Below, one piece after another: positions 10,688 to 20,176 of a stretch of DNA of 64,000 nucleotides. The number at the start of each line of letters is the position of its first letter. Positions within the stretch are counted from its first letter, which is position 1. Position numbers and translations under genes: made by a program. Source of the DNA: Curtobacterium sp. ER1/6. GTDB taxonomy: Bacteria > Actinomycetota > Actinomycetes > Actinomycetales > Microbacteriaceae. The notes under the pieces are model-generated. The model was given only the letters and a program-made list of their open reading frames with translations, was not told where the DNA came from and made no database searches. The stretch covers positions 62,001 through 126,000 of the forward strand of contig NZ_MJAK01000007.1 in NCBI RefSeq assembly GCF_001742745.1, written 5' to 3'.

Positions 10688-10712
10688 CGCGGGGACGAAG
10701 AGGAGGAACGAA

Positions 10713-11105
10713 ATGGTGGAGTCGATCGCACGCGTGCGACACATCCGCGTCACGCCTCAGAAGGCCCGTCGCGTCATCGAGCTGATCCGCGGCAAGCAGG
10801 CCCACGAGGCCCTCGCCATCCTGAAGTTCGCCCCCCAGGCCGCTTCGGAGCCCGTGTACAAGCTGGTCGCCTCGGCGATCGCGAACGCACGCGTCAAGGC
10901 GGACGGCACGAACAGCTTCCTCGACGAGCGCGACCTCTACGTGAGCCGCGTCTTCGTCGACGAGGGCACGACCCTGAAGCGGTTCCAGCCGCGTGCACAG
11001 GGCCGCGCCTTCCGCATCAACAAGCGCACCAGCCACATCACGGTCGTCCTCGCGACGCCGGAAGAGGCCGAGGTCGCCGCGACGAGCAAGAAGGCGAGCA
11101 AGTAA
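10713..11105 (+). CDS. rplV: 50S ribosomal protein L22
   Basis: L22 reaches into the exit tunnel opposite L4, and its hairpin is the site of some macrolide-resistance mutations. The 130-residue product has [36 protein letters not shown] and the tip region [24 protein letters not shown], then a short Lys/Ala tail. The start has AAGAGGAGG upstream. Its TAA stop shares a base with the ATG of rpsC, so the pair is coupled. Confidence 0.98.
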   Translation: MVESIARVRHIRVTPQKARRVIELIRGKQAHEALAILKFAPQAASEPVYKLVASAIANARVKADGTNSFLDERDLYVSRVFVDEGTTLKRFQPRAQGRAFRINKRTSHITVVLATPEEAEVAATSKKASK

Positions 11106-11911
11106 TGGGCCAGAAGGTCAACCCGTACGGCTTCCGTCTCGGGATCACGACGGACCACGTCTCGCACTGGTTCACCGACAGCACGAAGGCCGGTCAGCGC
11201 TACGCCGACTACGTGGCCGAGGACATCAAGGTGCGCGAGTACCTGAAGAAGACCCTCGACCGCGCCGGTGTCGCCCGCATCGAGCTCGAGCGCACCCGCG
11301 ACCGCGTCCGCGTGGACATCCACACGGCGCGTCCGGGCATCGTCATCGGCCGCCGCGGCGCCGAGGCGGAGCGCGTCCGCAGCGAGCTGGAGAAGCTCAC
11401 CAAGAAGCAGATCCAGCTCAACATCCTCGAGGTCAAGAACCCCGAGACCGAGGCCCAGCTCGTCGCGCAGGGCATCGCCGAGCAGCTCTCCGCTCGTGTC
11501 GCGTTCCGTCGCGCCATGCGCAAGGGCCTGCAGGGTGCACAGCGCGCCGGCGCCAAGGGTGTCCGCATCCAGGTGTCGGGTCGTCTCGGCGGCGCCGAGA
11601 TGTCGCGCTCGGAGTTCTACCGCGAGGGCCGCGTGCCCCTGCACACGCTCCGCGCGAACATCGACTACGGCTTCTACGAGGCTCGGACCACCTTCGGCCG
11701 CATCGGCGTGAAGGTCTGGATCTACAAGGGCGACATCACGAACAAGGAGCTCGCTCGCGAGCAGGCGAACCAGCGTTCGTCGCGCCCCGAGCGTCGTGGC
11801 GGCCCGCGTGGCGAGCGCGGCGACCGTGGGGACCGCCGTGGCGGCGACCGCGGCGGCCGTCAGCAGCAGGCCCCGCAGGACGCGCCGGCCGGCGCAGGAG
11901 TTGAGGCGTAA
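11105..11911 (+). CDS. rpsC: 30S ribosomal protein S3
   Basis: S3 lines the mRNA entry channel and, with S4, contributes helicase activity. The 268-residue product begins [14 protein letters not shown], has the KH domain with the [14 protein letters not shown] loop (around 78-92) and the C-terminal S3 domain ending [11 protein letters not shown]. After residue ~225 it carries a 40-residue low-complexity tail of Arg/Gly/Asp repeats, seen in various forms in Actinobacteria but absent from E. coli S3. One-base overlap with rplV. Confidence 0.98.
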   Translation: MGQKVNPYGFRLGITTDHVSHWFTDSTKAGQRYADYVAEDIKVREYLKKTLDRAGVARIELERTRDRVRVDIHTARPGIVIGRRGAEAERVRSELEKLTKKQIQLNILEVKNPETEAQLVAQGIAEQLSARVAFRRAMRKGLQGAQRAGAKGVRIQVSGRLGGAEMSRSEFYREGRVPLHTLRANIDYGFYEARTTFGRIGVKVWIYKGDITNKELAREQANQRSSRPERRGGPRGERGDRGDRRGGDRGGRQQQAPQDAPAGAGVEA

Positions 11912-11913
11912 CC

Positions 11914-12333
11914 ATGCTTATTCCCCGTCGAGTCAAGCACCGCAAGCAGCACCACCCGAAGCGCTCGGGCCAGGCGACCGGTGGCACCAAGGTGTCGTTC
12001 GGTGACTACGGCATCCAGGCGCTGACCCCCGCTTACGTGACCAACCGTCAGATCGAGTCCGCTCGTATCGCCATGACGCGTCACATCAAGCGTGGCGGCA
12101 AGGTCTGGATCAACATCTACCCGGACCGCCCGCTCACCAAAAAGCCGGCTGAGACCCGCATGGGTTCCGGTAAGGGCTCGCCCGAGTGGTGGGTCGCCAA
12201 CGTCAAGCCGGGTCGTGTGCTCTTCGAGCTCTCCGGCGTCAGCGAGGACATCGCTCGCGAGGCGCTGACCCGTGCAATCCACAAGCTGCCCCTCAAGGCA
12301 CGCATCATCAAGCGCGAGGAGGGCGACGCATAA
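11914..12333 (+). CDS. rplP: 50S ribosomal protein L16
   Basis: L16 helps position A-site tRNA in the 50S subunit. The 139-residue product starts [19 protein letters not shown] and carries [40 protein letters not shown] and [25 protein letters not shown], all in the standard order. It follows rpsC after two bases and its TAA stop overlaps the rpmC ATG by one base. Confidence 0.98.
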   Translation: MLIPRRVKHRKQHHPKRSGQATGGTKVSFGDYGIQALTPAYVTNRQIESARIAMTRHIKRGGKVWINIYPDRPLTKKPAETRMGSGKGSPEWWVANVKPGRVLFELSGVSEDIAREALTRAIHKLPLKARIIKREEGDA

Positions 12334-12653
12334 TGGCGATCGGTTCCAAGGAGCTCCGTCCGACGGAGCTCGACACCTTCGAGAACGAGCGTCTCGCTGA
12401 CGAGCTGAAGAAGGCCAAGGAGGAACTCTTCAACCTCCGCTTCCAGTCGGCCACCGGCCAGCTGGAGAGCCACGGCCGTCTCCGTGCCGTCAAGCGCGAC
12501 ATCGCACGCATCTACACCGTCCTCCGCGAGCGCGAGCTCGGCATCCGTGCCACCCCCGCGCCCGTCGAGACCGCCACCAAGGCCAAGAAGACGACGAAGA
12601 AGGCTGACAAGCCCGCCGAGTCGACCGAGGCCGCTACCGCCGAGGAGAACTGA
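12333..12653 (+). CDS. rpmC: 50S ribosomal protein L29 with C-terminal extension
   Basis: L29 binds near the tunnel exit beside L23. The core (residues 5-72) is typical: [39 protein letters not shown] followed by the [18 protein letters not shown] helix. It is 106 residues long because of an extra ~35-residue Ala/Lys/Glu/Thr tail not found in E. coli L29. ATG 12333 overlaps the rplP stop; an upstream in-frame extension exists but lies inside rplP. The tail, like those on S3, S5 and L17 here, is probably disordered. Confidence 0.97.
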   Translation: MAIGSKELRPTELDTFENERLADELKKAKEELFNLRFQSATGQLESHGRLRAVKRDIARIYTVLRERELGIRATPAPVETATKAKKTTKKADKPAESTEAATAEEN

Positions 12654-12937
12654 TGGCGAACGAAGAGAACAACTCCGCCGCCTCGACCCGCGGCTACCGC
12701 AAGACGCGTCGCGGCTACGTGACCAGCGACAAGATGGACAAGACCATCGTGGTCGAGGTCGAGGACCGCGTGAAGCACGCGCTCTACGGCAAGATCATCC
12801 GTCGCACGTCCAAGGTGAAGGCGCACGACGAGCTCGGCACCGCCGGTGTCGGCGACCTCGTCGTCATCAGCGAGACCCGTCCCCTCAGCGCCTCCAAGCG
12901 CTGGCGCCTGGTCGAGATCCTCGAGAAGGCCAAGTAG
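12653..12937 (+). CDS. rpsQ: 30S ribosomal protein S17
   Basis: S17 is an OB-fold protein that binds the 5' domain of 16S rRNA early in assembly. The 94-residue product contains [45 protein letters not shown] and [27 protein letters not shown], the full family pattern, after a 15-residue polar N-terminal stretch. Its ATG overlaps the rpmC stop by one base. It closes the S10 operon; rplN follows after 31 bases. Confidence 0.98.
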   Translation: MANEENNSAASTRGYRKTRRGYVTSDKMDKTIVVEVEDRVKHALYGKIIRRTSKVKAHDELGTAGVGDLVVISETRPLSASKRWRLVEILEKAK

Positions 12938-12968
12938 GCCCCGGCCTGCTTCGGAATAGGAGACAGCA

Positions 12969-13337
12969 GTGATTCAGCAGGAATCCCGCCTGAAGGTCGC
13001 CGACAACACGGGTGCCAAGGAGATCTTGACCATCCGCGTGCTCGGTGGCTCGGGTCGTCGCTACGCCGGTCTCGGTGACGTCATCGTCGCCACGGTGAAG
13101 GACGCCATCCCCGGCGGCAACGTGAAGAAGGGTGACGTCGTCAAGGCGGTCATCGTTCGCACCAAGAAGGAGACCCGTCGTCAGGACGGCTCCTACATCA
13201 AGTTCGACGAGAACGCGGCAGTGATCCTCAAGGCCGACGGCGACCCGCGCGGTACGCGCATCTTCGGTCCGGTCGGTCGCGAGCTCCGTGACAAGAAGTT
13301 CATGAAGATCATCTCGCTCGCGCCGGAGGTGCTGTAA
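12969..13337 (+). CDS. rplN: 50S ribosomal protein L14
   Basis: L14 forms inter-subunit bridges and is the binding site of the silencing factor RsfS. The 122-residue product is exactly family length, beginning with [19 protein letters not shown] and ending [15 protein letters not shown] start with AGGAGA upstream (12958-12963). It opens the spc gene group; only 31 bp and no terminator separate it from rpsQ, so S10 and spc genes are probably read through as one transcript. Confidence 0.98.
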   Translation: MIQQESRLKVADNTGAKEILTIRVLGGSGRRYAGLGDVIVATVKDAIPGGNVKKGDVVKAVIVRTKKETRRQDGSYIKFDENAAVILKADGDPRGTRIFGPVGRELRDKKFMKIISLAPEVL

Positions 13338-13340
13338 GCC

Positions 13341-13700
13341 ATGGCGAACATCAAGAAGGGCGACCTCGTCCAGGTGATCACGGGCGCCAAGCAGGAGCGC
13401 GGCGGCGACCGTGGCAAGCAGGGCAAGGTCATCGAGGTCCTCAAGGACAAGAACCGGGTCGTCGTCGAGGGCGTGAACTTCGTCACGAAGCACGTCCGCG
13501 TCGGCCAGACGCAGCGTGGTTCGAAGACGGGTGGCATCGAGCAGCACGAGGCTCCGATCCACGTCTCGAACGTCGCGATCGTCGACCCGAAGACCAAGAA
13601 GCCGACGCGCGTCGGTTTCCGCATCGAAGAGGTGGAGAAGGACGGCGTCAAGAAGACCGTCCGCGTCCGCTACGCCAAGAAGTCGGGTGAGAAGCTCTGA
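13341..13700 (+). CDS. rplX: 50S ribosomal protein L24
   Basis: L24 is one of the two assembly-initiating proteins of the large subunit. The 119-residue product has the N-terminal KOW motif ([43 protein letters not shown]) and the [33 protein letters not shown] segment. It starts three bases after rplN and its TGA overlaps the rplE ATG, indicating coupling. Length is slightly above E. coli L24 and typical for high-GC Gram-positives. Confidence 0.98.
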   Translation: MANIKKGDLVQVITGAKQERGGDRGKQGKVIEVLKDKNRVVVEGVNFVTKHVRVGQTQRGSKTGGIEQHEAPIHVSNVAIVDPKTKKPTRVGFRIEEVEKDGVKKTVRVRYAKKSGEKL

Positions 13701-14290
13701 TGACCGACACGACTGCCGCGCCGGCGACCAAGGTCGAGCCGCGCCTCAAGCAGAAGTACAAGAACGAGATCAAGACCGCTCTCACCGAGCAGTTCGGGTA
13801 CGCGAACGTCAACCAGGTCCCCGGCCTGGTCAAGGTCGTCGTGAACACCGGCGTCGGCGAGGCGGCTCGTGACTCGAAGATCATCGAGGGGGCCGTCAAG
13901 GACCTCACGGCGATCACGGGTCAGAAGCCGGTCGTGACGAAGGCCCGCAAGTCCATCGCGCAGTTCAAGCTGCGTGAGGGCCAGGCCATCGGCGCGCACG
14001 TCACCCTCCGTGGTGACCGCGCGTGGGAGTTCATCGACCGCCTCGTCACCCTCGCACTGCCCCGCATCCGCGACTTCCGCGGCCTGAGCGACAAGCAGTT
14101 CGACGGCAACGGCAACTACACGTTCGGTCTCACGGAGCAGTCGATGTTCCACGAGATCGACCAGGACCGCATCGACCGCGTGCGTGGCTTCGACATCACC
14201 GTCGTGACCACCGCGAAGACGGACGACGAGGGCCGCGCGCTGCTCCGCCAGCTCGGCTTCCCGTTCCGTTCGGCCGACCAGACGGTCTAA
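13700..14290 (+). CDS. rplE: 50S ribosomal protein L5
   Basis: L5 binds 5S rRNA and contacts P-site tRNA in the central protuberance. The 196-residue product contains [84 protein letters not shown] and the C-terminal [11 protein letters not shown] short polar N-terminal extension precedes the core, common in Actinobacteria. It is followed not by rpsN but by a 179-bp non-coding gap with a 13-bp perfect hairpin. Confidence 0.98.
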   Translation: MTDTTAAPATKVEPRLKQKYKNEIKTALTEQFGYANVNQVPGLVKVVVNTGVGEAARDSKIIEGAVKDLTAITGQKPVVTKARKSIAQFKLREGQAIGAHVTLRGDRAWEFIDRLVTLALPRIRDFRGLSDKQFDGNGNYTFGLTEQSMFHEIDQDRIDRVRGFDITVVTTAKTDDEGRALLRQLGFPFRSADQTV

Positions 14291-14305
14291 GATAGTCCGG
14301 GCGTT

Positions 14306-14337
14306 GCGGGCCGGAGGATTCACGTCCTCCGGCCCGC
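14306..14337 (+). terminator. 13-bp perfect hairpin in the usual rpsN position
   Basis: GCGGGCCGGAGGA (14306-14318) pairs perfectly with 14325-14337 around a 6-nt loop, 15 bases after rplE. There is no T-run. A second weaker GGCCG/CGGCC-type structure follows near 14350-14376. It may attenuate transcription or protect mRNA between rplE and rpsH. Confidence 0.5.
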
Positions 14338-14469
14338 ACGCACGAACACCGGCCGTCGGCGTCAGCCGCCGGCCTCCAGGTCTCCGGGAACCGCTCGGAG
14401 ACCACCCGATCGCTCAGGTCGGCATTCGTGGAACGGGTGTCGAAACCAGGCGAAGAATGGACGACCATC

Positions 14470-14868
14470 ATGACGATGACCGATCCGGTCGCAGACATGC
14501 TGACCAGATTGCGGAACGCGAACTCGGCGCACCACGACGCCGTCTCGCTGCCCAGCTCCAAGCTGAAGAAGAACATCGCCGACATCCTCAAGCGCGAGGG
14601 TTACATCAGCGAGTGGAAGATCGAGGACGCCCGCGTCGGGCAGACCCTCACGATCGACCTGAAGTACGGCCCCGAGCGCGAGCGTTCGATCGCCGGCATC
14701 AAGCGCGTCTCGAAGCCCGGTCTCCGGGTGTACGCGAAGTCGACGGAGATCCCCCAGGTCCTCGGTGGCCTCGGCGTGGCGATCCTCTCGACCTCGTCGG
14801 GACTGCTCACCGACCGTGAAGCCGAGCAGAAGGGCGTGGGTGGGGAAGTCCTCGCCTACGTGTGGTGA
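14470..14868 (+). CDS. rpsH: 30S ribosomal protein S8
   Basis: S8 binds the central domain of 16S rRNA and, in E. coli, represses the spc operon. The 132-residue product is exactly family length when started at ATG 14470 ([23 protein letters not shown]); longer in-frame starts at 14428 give residues with no family match. The conserved C-terminus [22 protein letters not shown] is intact. Preceded by a 179-bp gap lacking rpsN and followed by rplF after six bases. Confidence 0.98.
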   Translation: MTMTDPVADMLTRLRNANSAHHDAVSLPSSKLKKNIADILKREGYISEWKIEDARVGQTLTIDLKYGPERERSIAGIKRVSKPGLRVYAKSTEIPQVLGGLGVAILSTSSGLLTDREAEQKGVGGEVLAYVW

Positions 14869-14874
14869 CCGACA

Positions 14875-15411
14875 ATGTCTCGTATCGGACGTCTTCCCAT
14901 CGACATCCCCGCCGGCGTGACCGTCTCCGTCGACGGTTCGACCGTTGCGGTCAAGGGCCCGAAGGGCGAGCTCTCGCTCGTCATCGCTGAGCCCATCCAG
15001 GCCAAGGTCGAGGAGAACCAGGTCCTCGTCACGCGCCCGGACGACGAGCGCGAGTCCCGTGCCCTGCACGGCCTGACCCGCACCCTCATCGCGAACAACA
15101 TCGTCGGCGTCACCCAGGGCTACTCCAAGGGCCTCGAGGTCGTCGGCACCGGTTACCGCGTGGCGGCGAAGGGCTCGAACGTCGAGTTCGCGCTCGGCTA
15201 CTCCCACCCCATCACGGTCGAGCCGCCGGCGGGCATCAGCTTCGCCGTCGAGGGCAACAACAAGCTCACCGTGTCGGGCATCGACAAGCAGGCCGTCGGC
15301 GAGGTGGCTGCCAACATCCGCAAGCTGCGCAAGCCCGAGCCCTACAAGGGCAAGGGTGTCCGCTACGCGGGCGAGATCGTGCGCCGCAAGGCCGGAAAGT
15401 CAGGTAAGTGA
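14875..15411 (+). CDS. rplF: 50S ribosomal protein L6
   Basis: L6 lies near the factor-binding site at the base of the L7/L12 stalk. The 178-residue product is made of two similar alpha/beta domains and starts [17 protein letters not shown]. It carries the C-terminal signature [22 protein letters not shown]. It lies six bases after rpsH and two bases before the rplR ATG. Length and motifs are standard. Confidence 0.98.
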   Translation: MSRIGRLPIDIPAGVTVSVDGSTVAVKGPKGELSLVIAEPIQAKVEENQVLVTRPDDERESRALHGLTRTLIANNIVGVTQGYSKGLEVVGTGYRVAAKGSNVEFALGYSHPITVEPPAGISFAVEGNNKLTVSGIDKQAVGEVAANIRKLRKPEPYKGKGVRYAGEIVRRKAGKSGK

Positions 15412-15413
15412 TC

Positions 15414-15785
15414 ATGGCTCTCGGTATCCGAGGAAAGAGCAAGTCGGCCGCCAAGGCGCGCCGTCACAACCGTCTCCGCAAGAAGATCACCGGCACCGAG
15501 GCGCGTCCGCGTCTCGCCGTCACCCGGTCGTCGCGTCACGTGTTCGTCCAGGTCATCGACGACGCGAAGGGCCACACCCTGGCCAGCGCGTCGACGATGG
15601 AGGCCGACCTCCGTTCGTTCGACGGCGACAAGACGGCTAAGGCCCGTCGCATCGGCGAGCTCGTCGCCGAGCGTGCGAAGGCTGCCGGCGTCGAGGCCGT
15701 GGTCTTCGACCGCGGTGGGAGCAAGTACGCCGGTCGCGTCGCCGCGATCGCCGATGGTGCCCGTGAAGGAGGGCTGAACCTGTGA
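15414..15785 (+). CDS. rplR: 50S ribosomal protein L18
   Basis: L18 with L5 anchors 5S rRNA to the central protuberance. The 123-residue product has the basic N-terminus ([42 protein letters not shown]) and the C-terminal [29 protein letters not shown] choose ATG 15414 over the GTG at 15408, which overlaps the rplF stop, as it gives the usual short N-terminus. Its stop overlaps the rpsE GTG start by four bases (GTGA). Confidence 0.97.
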   Translation: MALGIRGKSKSAAKARRHNRLRKKITGTEARPRLAVTRSSRHVFVQVIDDAKGHTLASASTMEADLRSFDGDKTAKARRIGELVAERAKAAGVEAVVFDRGGSKYAGRVAAIADGAREGGLNL

Positions 15786-16561
15786 GCGACATCGCGAACA
15801 ACAACGAAGCGGCCGAGACCGAGACCGCTCCTGCGGCCGAGGCGACGACCGAGGCCAAGGCCACGACCGGCAAGGAGGCGGACACCGCCGCCGTCGCCGA
15901 GCGTCCGGTCGAGACCGCCGCGGGTTCCGCGTCGAACAACCGCGACAACGCCGACCAGCGCGGCCGTCGTGGCGGCGGGCGTGACCGTCAGCAGGGTCGT
16001 GACCGCAACAACCGCGGTGGCGACAGCCAGTTCCTCGAGCGCGTGGTGACCATCAACCGCGTCTCGAAGGTCGTCAAGGGTGGTCGTCGCTTCAGCTTCA
16101 CGGCGCTCGTCGTCGTCGGTGACGGCAACGGCCTCGTCGGCGTCGGTTACGGCAAGGCGAAGGAAGTCCCCACCGCGATCTCGAAGGGCGTCGAGGAGGC
16201 GAAGAAGAACTTCTTCCGCGTCCCGCGCGTCGGCAACACCATCCCGCACCCGGTGCAGGGTGAGGCCGCTGCCGGTGTCGTGCTCCTGCGTCCGGCCGCT
16301 GCCGGTACCGGTGTCATCGCCGGTGGTCCGGTCCGCGCCGTGCTCGAGTGCGCCGGCATCCACGACGTCCTGAGCAAGTCGCTCGGCTCGTCGAACACCA
16401 TCAACATCGTGCACGCGACCGTCGAGGCGCTGCAGCAGCTCGAGGAGCCCCGCGCCGTCGCGAGCCGTCGTGGCCTCGACGTCGACCGGGTCGTCCCGGC
16501 GCGTCTGCTCCACGCCGAGGCCGCAGCACTGCGTGCCGCGACCGAGAAGGCAGGTGCGTGA
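15782..16561 (+). CDS. rpsE: 30S ribosomal protein S5 with long N-terminal extension
   Basis: S5 lines the mRNA entry site with S3 and S4 and influences fidelity. The core (about residues 82-235) is normal: [33 protein letters not shown], then [28 protein letters not shown] and [13 protein letters not shown]. The protein is 259 residues because of an 80-residue extension at the N-terminus, first acidic (Glu/Ala/Thr) then Arg/Gly/Asn-rich, and a short C-terminal helix rich in Ala. GTG start overlapping rplR; its stop overlaps rpmD. Confidence 0.98.
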   Translation: MSDIANNNEAAETETAPAAEATTEAKATTGKEADTAAVAERPVETAAGSASNNRDNADQRGRRGGGRDRQQGRDRNNRGGDSQFLERVVTINRVSKVVKGGRRFSFTALVVVGDGNGLVGVGYGKAKEVPTAISKGVEEAKKNFFRVPRVGNTIPHPVQGEAAAGVVLLRPAAAGTGVIAGGPVRAVLECAGIHDVLSKSLGSSNTINIVHATVEALQQLEEPRAVASRRGLDVDRVVPARLLHAEAAALRAATEKAGA

Positions 16562-16746
16562 TGGCGATGCTGAAGATCACGCAGACGAAGTCCGTTATCA
16601 GCGAGAAGCAGTACCAGCGCGACACCCTGCGCAGCCTGGGCCTCAAGCGCATCGGCCGTACGGTCCTGCGTGAGGACAACGCCCAGAACCGTGGGTACAT
16701 CGCGACGGTGGCGCACCTCGTGAAGGTCGAGGAGGTCGACGCATGA
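16561..16746 (+). CDS. rpmD: 50S ribosomal protein L30
   Basis: L30 is a small late-assembly protein of the large subunit. The 61-residue product, [14 protein letters not shown] then [21 protein letters not shown], matches the family end to end. The ATG shares one base with the rpsE stop; the frame is open further upstream inside rpsE but only this start gives the right length. Its stop overlaps the rplO ATG by four bases. Confidence 0.97.
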   Translation: MAMLKITQTKSVISEKQYQRDTLRSLGLKRIGRTVLREDNAQNRGYIATVAHLVKVEEVDA

Positions 16747-17207
16747 GCGACGAGAAGAACGAGCGCGTGCAGGTGCTGAAGCTGCACCACCTCCGCCCCG
16801 CCGCGGGCGCCAAGAAGGACCGCACCCGCGTGGGTCGCGGTGAGGGTTCCAAGGGCAAGACCGCCGGCCGTGGTACCAAGGGCCAGAAGGCTCGGTACCA
16901 GGTCAAGGTCGGCTTCGAGGGTGGGCAGATGCCGCTGCACATGCGCACCCCGAAGCTCCGCGGGTTCAAGAACCCGTTCCGTGTCGAGTACCAGGTCGTG
17001 AACCTGGACAAGATCGCGGAGCTCTACCCCAACGGTGGCGACGTCACCGTCGCGGACCTGGTGGCCAAGGGCGCCGTCCGCAAGAACGAGAAGGTCAAGG
17101 TTCTCGGTCAGGGTGACATCAGCGTGAAGCTCACGGTCTCGGTCGACAAGGTCTCGGCGTCCGCCGCCGAGAAGATCGCGGCTGCTGGCGGCACCGTCTC
17201 CCAGTAA
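16743..17207 (+). CDS. rplO: 50S ribosomal protein L15
   Basis: L15 is a late-assembly protein that threads through 23S rRNA. The 154-residue product contains [40 protein letters not shown] and [23 protein letters not shown], the glycine-rich N-terminal signature, and ends with the [12 protein letters not shown] globular part. It is the last gene before a strong terminator-like hairpin, so secY is probably expressed in part from a separate start. Confidence 0.98.
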   Translation: MSDEKNERVQVLKLHHLRPAAGAKKDRTRVGRGEGSKGKTAGRGTKGQKARYQVKVGFEGGQMPLHMRTPKLRGFKNPFRVEYQVVNLDKIAELYPNGGDVTVADLVAKGAVRKNEKVKVLGQGDISVKLTVSVDKVSASAAEKIAAAGGTVSQ

Positions 17208-17215
17208 CCTCCGTC

Positions 17216-17245
17216 GGCGGCCCGTGCGTTTGCGCACGGGCCGCC
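17216..17245 (+). terminator. terminator after rplO
   Basis: A perfect 13-bp stem (17216-17228 with 17233-17245) is closed by a TTTG loop eight bases after the rplO stop, followed by GTTACGGTTTCC. It marks the end of the S10/spc ribosomal run. Confidence 0.75.
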
Positions 17246-17351
17246 GTTACGGTTTCCTTGACAGTGGCCGTCGTCCGACGGCCTGGTCGGCGCTGCCGAC
17301 CGAACCGTGACGCCCGGTCGGGTCGCGCGGTCCCAGAAGTTCGGAGTCCTC

Positions 17352-18674
17352 GTGTTCAGAGCGGTCGCGCGCATCATGCGCACCCCAGATCTTCGGAAGA
17401 AGATCGGCTTCACCCTCGCGATCATCGCGCTGTTCCGCCTGGGGTCGTACATCCCCGCACCGTTCGTCGACTACGCCGCCGTGCAGAGCTGCCTCGCCAG
17501 CGCGTCGTCCTCCGGCGGCCTCTACGACCTGATCAACCTGTTCTCCGGCGGCGCGCTGCTGAAGCTCTCGGTCTTCGCGCTCGGCATCATGCCGTACATC
17601 ACGTCGTCGATCATCGTGCAGCTCCTGCGCGTCGTGATCCCGCACTTCGACGCCCTCTACAAGGAGGGGCAGTCGGGTCAGGCGAAGCTGACGCAGTACA
17701 CGCGCTACCTCACCATCGCGCTCGGTGTGCTGCAGTCGACCACGCTCATCACGGTCGCCCGCTCCGGCGCCCTGTTCGGCACGAACGCCTCGGCGTCCTG
17801 CTCGTCGATCATCTCGAACGACAGCTGGTACGCGATCATGCTCATGGTCGTCACGCTGACCGCCGGCACCGGCCTCATCATGTGGATGGGCGAGCTCGTC
17901 ACCGAGCGCGGCATCGGCAACGGCATGTCGCTCCTCATCTTCACGTCGATCGCGGCGCAGTTCCCGTCGGCGCTCTGGGCCATCGAGCAGTCGCAGTCCT
18001 TCGAGCTCTTCCTGTTCGTGATCCTCGTCGGCCTGGTCATCATGATGGCCGTCGTGTTCGTCGAGCAGTCGCAGCGGCGCATCCCCGTGCAGTACGCCAA
18101 GCGCATGGTCGGTCGTCGCACGTACGGCGGCAACAACACGTACATCCCGATCAAGGTGAACATGGCCGGCGTCGTGCCCGTCATCTTCGCCTCGTCGCTG
18201 CTGTACCTGCCGGCCCTGGTCGCGCAGTTCAACCAGCCCTCCGACGGCACCGAGCCGGCCGCGTGGGTGACCTGGATCCAGAACAACCTGACCTCGGGTG
18301 ACAACTGGTTCTACATGGTCCTGTACTTCCTGCTCATCGTCGGGTTCACGTACTTCTACGTCGCGATCACCTTCAACCCCGAAGAGGTCGCCGACAACAT
18401 GAAGAAGTACGGCGGCTTCATCCCGGGCATCCGGGCCGGTCGCCCGACGGCCGAGTACCTCGACTACGTCCTGACCCGGGTGACGTTGCCCGGCTCGCTC
18501 TACCTCGGTCTCATCGCGCTCATCCCGCTGGCAGCACTGGCGCTGTTCGGCGCGAACCAGAACTTCCCGTTCGGCGGCGCGAGCATCCTCATCATCGTGG
18601 GTGTCGGTCTCGAGACCGTGAAGCAGATCGACTCGCAGCTGCAGCAACGTCACTACGAAGGGCTTCTCCGTTGA
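17352..18674 (+). CDS. secY: protein translocase subunit SecY
   Basis: SecY is the membrane channel of the Sec translocon. The 440-residue product has ten hydrophobic segments. N-terminal [31 protein letters not shown], the plug-region [40 protein letters not shown] and [46 protein letters not shown] are all in family order. I start it at GTG 17352 with GGAG nearby; an upstream GTG/ATG-like frame to 17307 would add 15 residues. Its stop overlaps the adk TTG start. Confidence 0.97.
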   Translation: MFRAVARIMRTPDLRKKIGFTLAIIALFRLGSYIPAPFVDYAAVQSCLASASSSGGLYDLINLFSGGALLKLSVFALGIMPYITSSIIVQLLRVVIPHFDALYKEGQSGQAKLTQYTRYLTIALGVLQSTTLITVARSGALFGTNASASCSSIISNDSWYAIMLMVVTLTAGTGLIMWMGELVTERGIGNGMSLLIFTSIAAQFPSALWAIEQSQSFELFLFVILVGLVIMMAVVFVEQSQRRIPVQYAKRMVGRRTYGGNNTYIPIKVNMAGVVPVIFASSLLYLPALVAQFNQPSDGTEPAAWVTWIQNNLTSGDNWFYMVLYFLLIVGFTYFYVAITFNPEEVADNMKKYGGFIPGIRAGRPTAEYLDYVLTRVTLPGSLYLGLIALIPLAALALFGANQNFPFGGASILIIVGVGLETVKQIDSQLQQRHYEGLLR

Positions 18675-19261
18675 GCGCACGTCTCATCATCGTCGGACCT
18701 CCCGGAGCCGGGAAGGGCACCCAGGCCGGTCGCATCGCGGAGGGCTTCGGCGTCCCCGCGATCTCCACGGGTGACATCTTCCGCAAGAACGTCTCCGAGG
18801 GCACGCCGCTCGGGGTACAGGCGAAGGCGATCATGGACGCCGGCGACTACGTGCCGGACGAGCTGACCAACGAGCTCGTCAAGTCCCGCCTGGCCGAGGC
18901 GGACGCCGAGCAGGGCTTCCTGCTCGACGGGTACCCCCGCACCGTCGGCCAGGTGGCGTACCTCGACGCGCTCCTCGCCGAGCAGGGCACCGGGATCGAC
19001 GCCGTCGTGCAGCTCGTCGCCGACCAGGACGCCCTGGTCGAGCGCTTGCTCAAGCGCGCGCAGGACCAGGGTCGCACCGACGACAACGAGGACACCATCC
19101 GTCGTCGCCAGCAGGTCTACACGGAGCAGACGGCGCCGATCGTCGCGGCCTACGCGGAGCGCGGGCTCGTCGTGGACGTCGACGGTCTCGGCGGCATCGA
19201 CGAGGTCGGCGACCGCATCCAGGCGGCCCTGACGTCCCGCGGGCTCACCGCGGGCGTCTGA
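18671..19261 (+). CDS. adk: adenylate kinase
   Basis: Adenylate kinase interconverts AMP + ATP and 2 ADP in the cytosol. The 196-residue product has P-loop [11 protein letters not shown] (about residues 8-18), the AMP-site [10 protein letters not shown], the LLDGYPRT block and a short LID ([11 protein letters not shown]). This is the short-LID type without zinc-binding cysteines, as in other Actinobacteria. Translation starts at TTG 18671, overlapping the secY stop by four bases, so it depends on secY translation. Map follows after nine bases. Confidence 0.97.
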   Translation: MSARLIIVGPPGAGKGTQAGRIAEGFGVPAISTGDIFRKNVSEGTPLGVQAKAIMDAGDYVPDELTNELVKSRLAEADAEQGFLLDGYPRTVGQVAYLDALLAEQGTGIDAVVQLVADQDALVERLLKRAQDQGRTDDNEDTIRRRQQVYTEQTAPIVAAYAERGLVVDVDGLGGIDEVGDRIQAALTSRGLTAGV

Positions 19262-19270
19262 GTCCGCGCC

Positions 19271-20101
19271 GTGCGCCGTCGGAAGCCGTCGATCTACAAG
19301 TCGCCCGAGGAACTCCGGGCGATGGTCCGTCCGGGGCTGCTGACCGAGGCCGCGCTCACCGCGGTCCGGGAGGCGCTCCGGCCGGGGGTCACCACGGGTG
19401 AGCTCGACGCGATCGCCGAGCGGACGATCCGCGACGGTGGCGGCATCCCGAACTTCCAGCTCGTGCCGGGCTACCGGCACACGCTCTGCGTCTCGGTGAA
19501 CGACGAGATCGTGCACGGGATCCCCGGCGACCGCGTGCTCCAGCCGGGCGACATCGTGTCGGTCGACGCCGGTGCCGAGGTGGACGGGTGGAACGGCGAC
19601 AGCGCGTTCACGACGGTGCTGCCCGGTGGTGACGCCCCGCTGACCGCGGCCCGCCAGACGCTCAGCGACACGACCGAGCGAGCACTGTGGCACGGCATCG
19701 CGGCCCTCGCCCACGCGCGCTCCCTGAACGAGGTCGGCGCGGTCGTCGAGGACGCCGTCGACGAGACCGGCGCGTGGGGCATCGTCGAGGACTTCACGGG
19801 GCACGGCATCGGCCGCTCGATGCACGAGGAGCCGCCGGTCTTCAACTACCGGGTCCGCGGTGCGGGTCCGGCGGTGAAGCCCGGTCTGGTGGTGGCGATC
19901 GAACCGATGATCACCGCCGGCACGATCGACAGCTCGACGGACGACGACGACTGGACGATCCGCACGCTCGACGGTTCGGACGCGGCGCACTGGGAGCACT
20001 CGGTCGCCGTGCACGCGGACGGCATCTGGGTCCTGACCGCCACCGACGGTGGGGCCTCCGGACTCGTGCCGCTCGGCGTCACGCCCGTCCCGGTCCCGTA
20101 G
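19271..20101 (+). CDS. map: type I methionine aminopeptidase
   Basis: This metallopeptidase removes the initiator methionine from new proteins. The 276-residue product carries the five metal ligands in order: VDAGAEVDGWNGDSAF (two Asp), GHGIGRSMHEEP (His), AIEPMIT (Glu) and WEHSVAVH (Glu), plus the substrate His in PGYRHTLCVSVNDEIVHGIP. It starts at GTG 19271, nine bases after adk. The secY-adk-map order is the classical extension of the spc operon. An inserted LCP gene separates it from infA. Confidence 0.96.
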   Translation: MRRRKPSIYKSPEELRAMVRPGLLTEAALTAVREALRPGVTTGELDAIAERTIRDGGGIPNFQLVPGYRHTLCVSVNDEIVHGIPGDRVLQPGDIVSVDAGAEVDGWNGDSAFTTVLPGGDAPLTAARQTLSDTTERALWHGIAALAHARSLNEVGAVVEDAVDETGAWGIVEDFTGHGIGRSMHEEPPVFNYRVRGAGPAVKPGLVVAIEPMITAGTIDSSTDDDDWTIRTLDGSDAAHWEHSVAVHADGIWVLTATDGGASGLVPLGVTPVPVP

Positions 20102-20131
20102 CGCGCGTCCGCCCCCCGGTCGTACCGGCCT

Positions 20132-20168
20132 GGAGGCGCGCCCCGCCGTGGAACGGCGGGGAACCTCC
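20132..20168. terminator. bidirectional terminator between map and the LCP gene
   Basis: CCCCGCCG (20141-20148) pairs with CGGCGGGG (20154-20161), extended by outer GGAGG/CCTCC (20132-20136 with 20164-20168). It sits between two converging genes. The left side, GGAGGCGCGCC, resembles the dispersed GGGAGGCGC motif. Confidence 0.6.
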
Positions 20169-20176
20169 GCAAGGTG

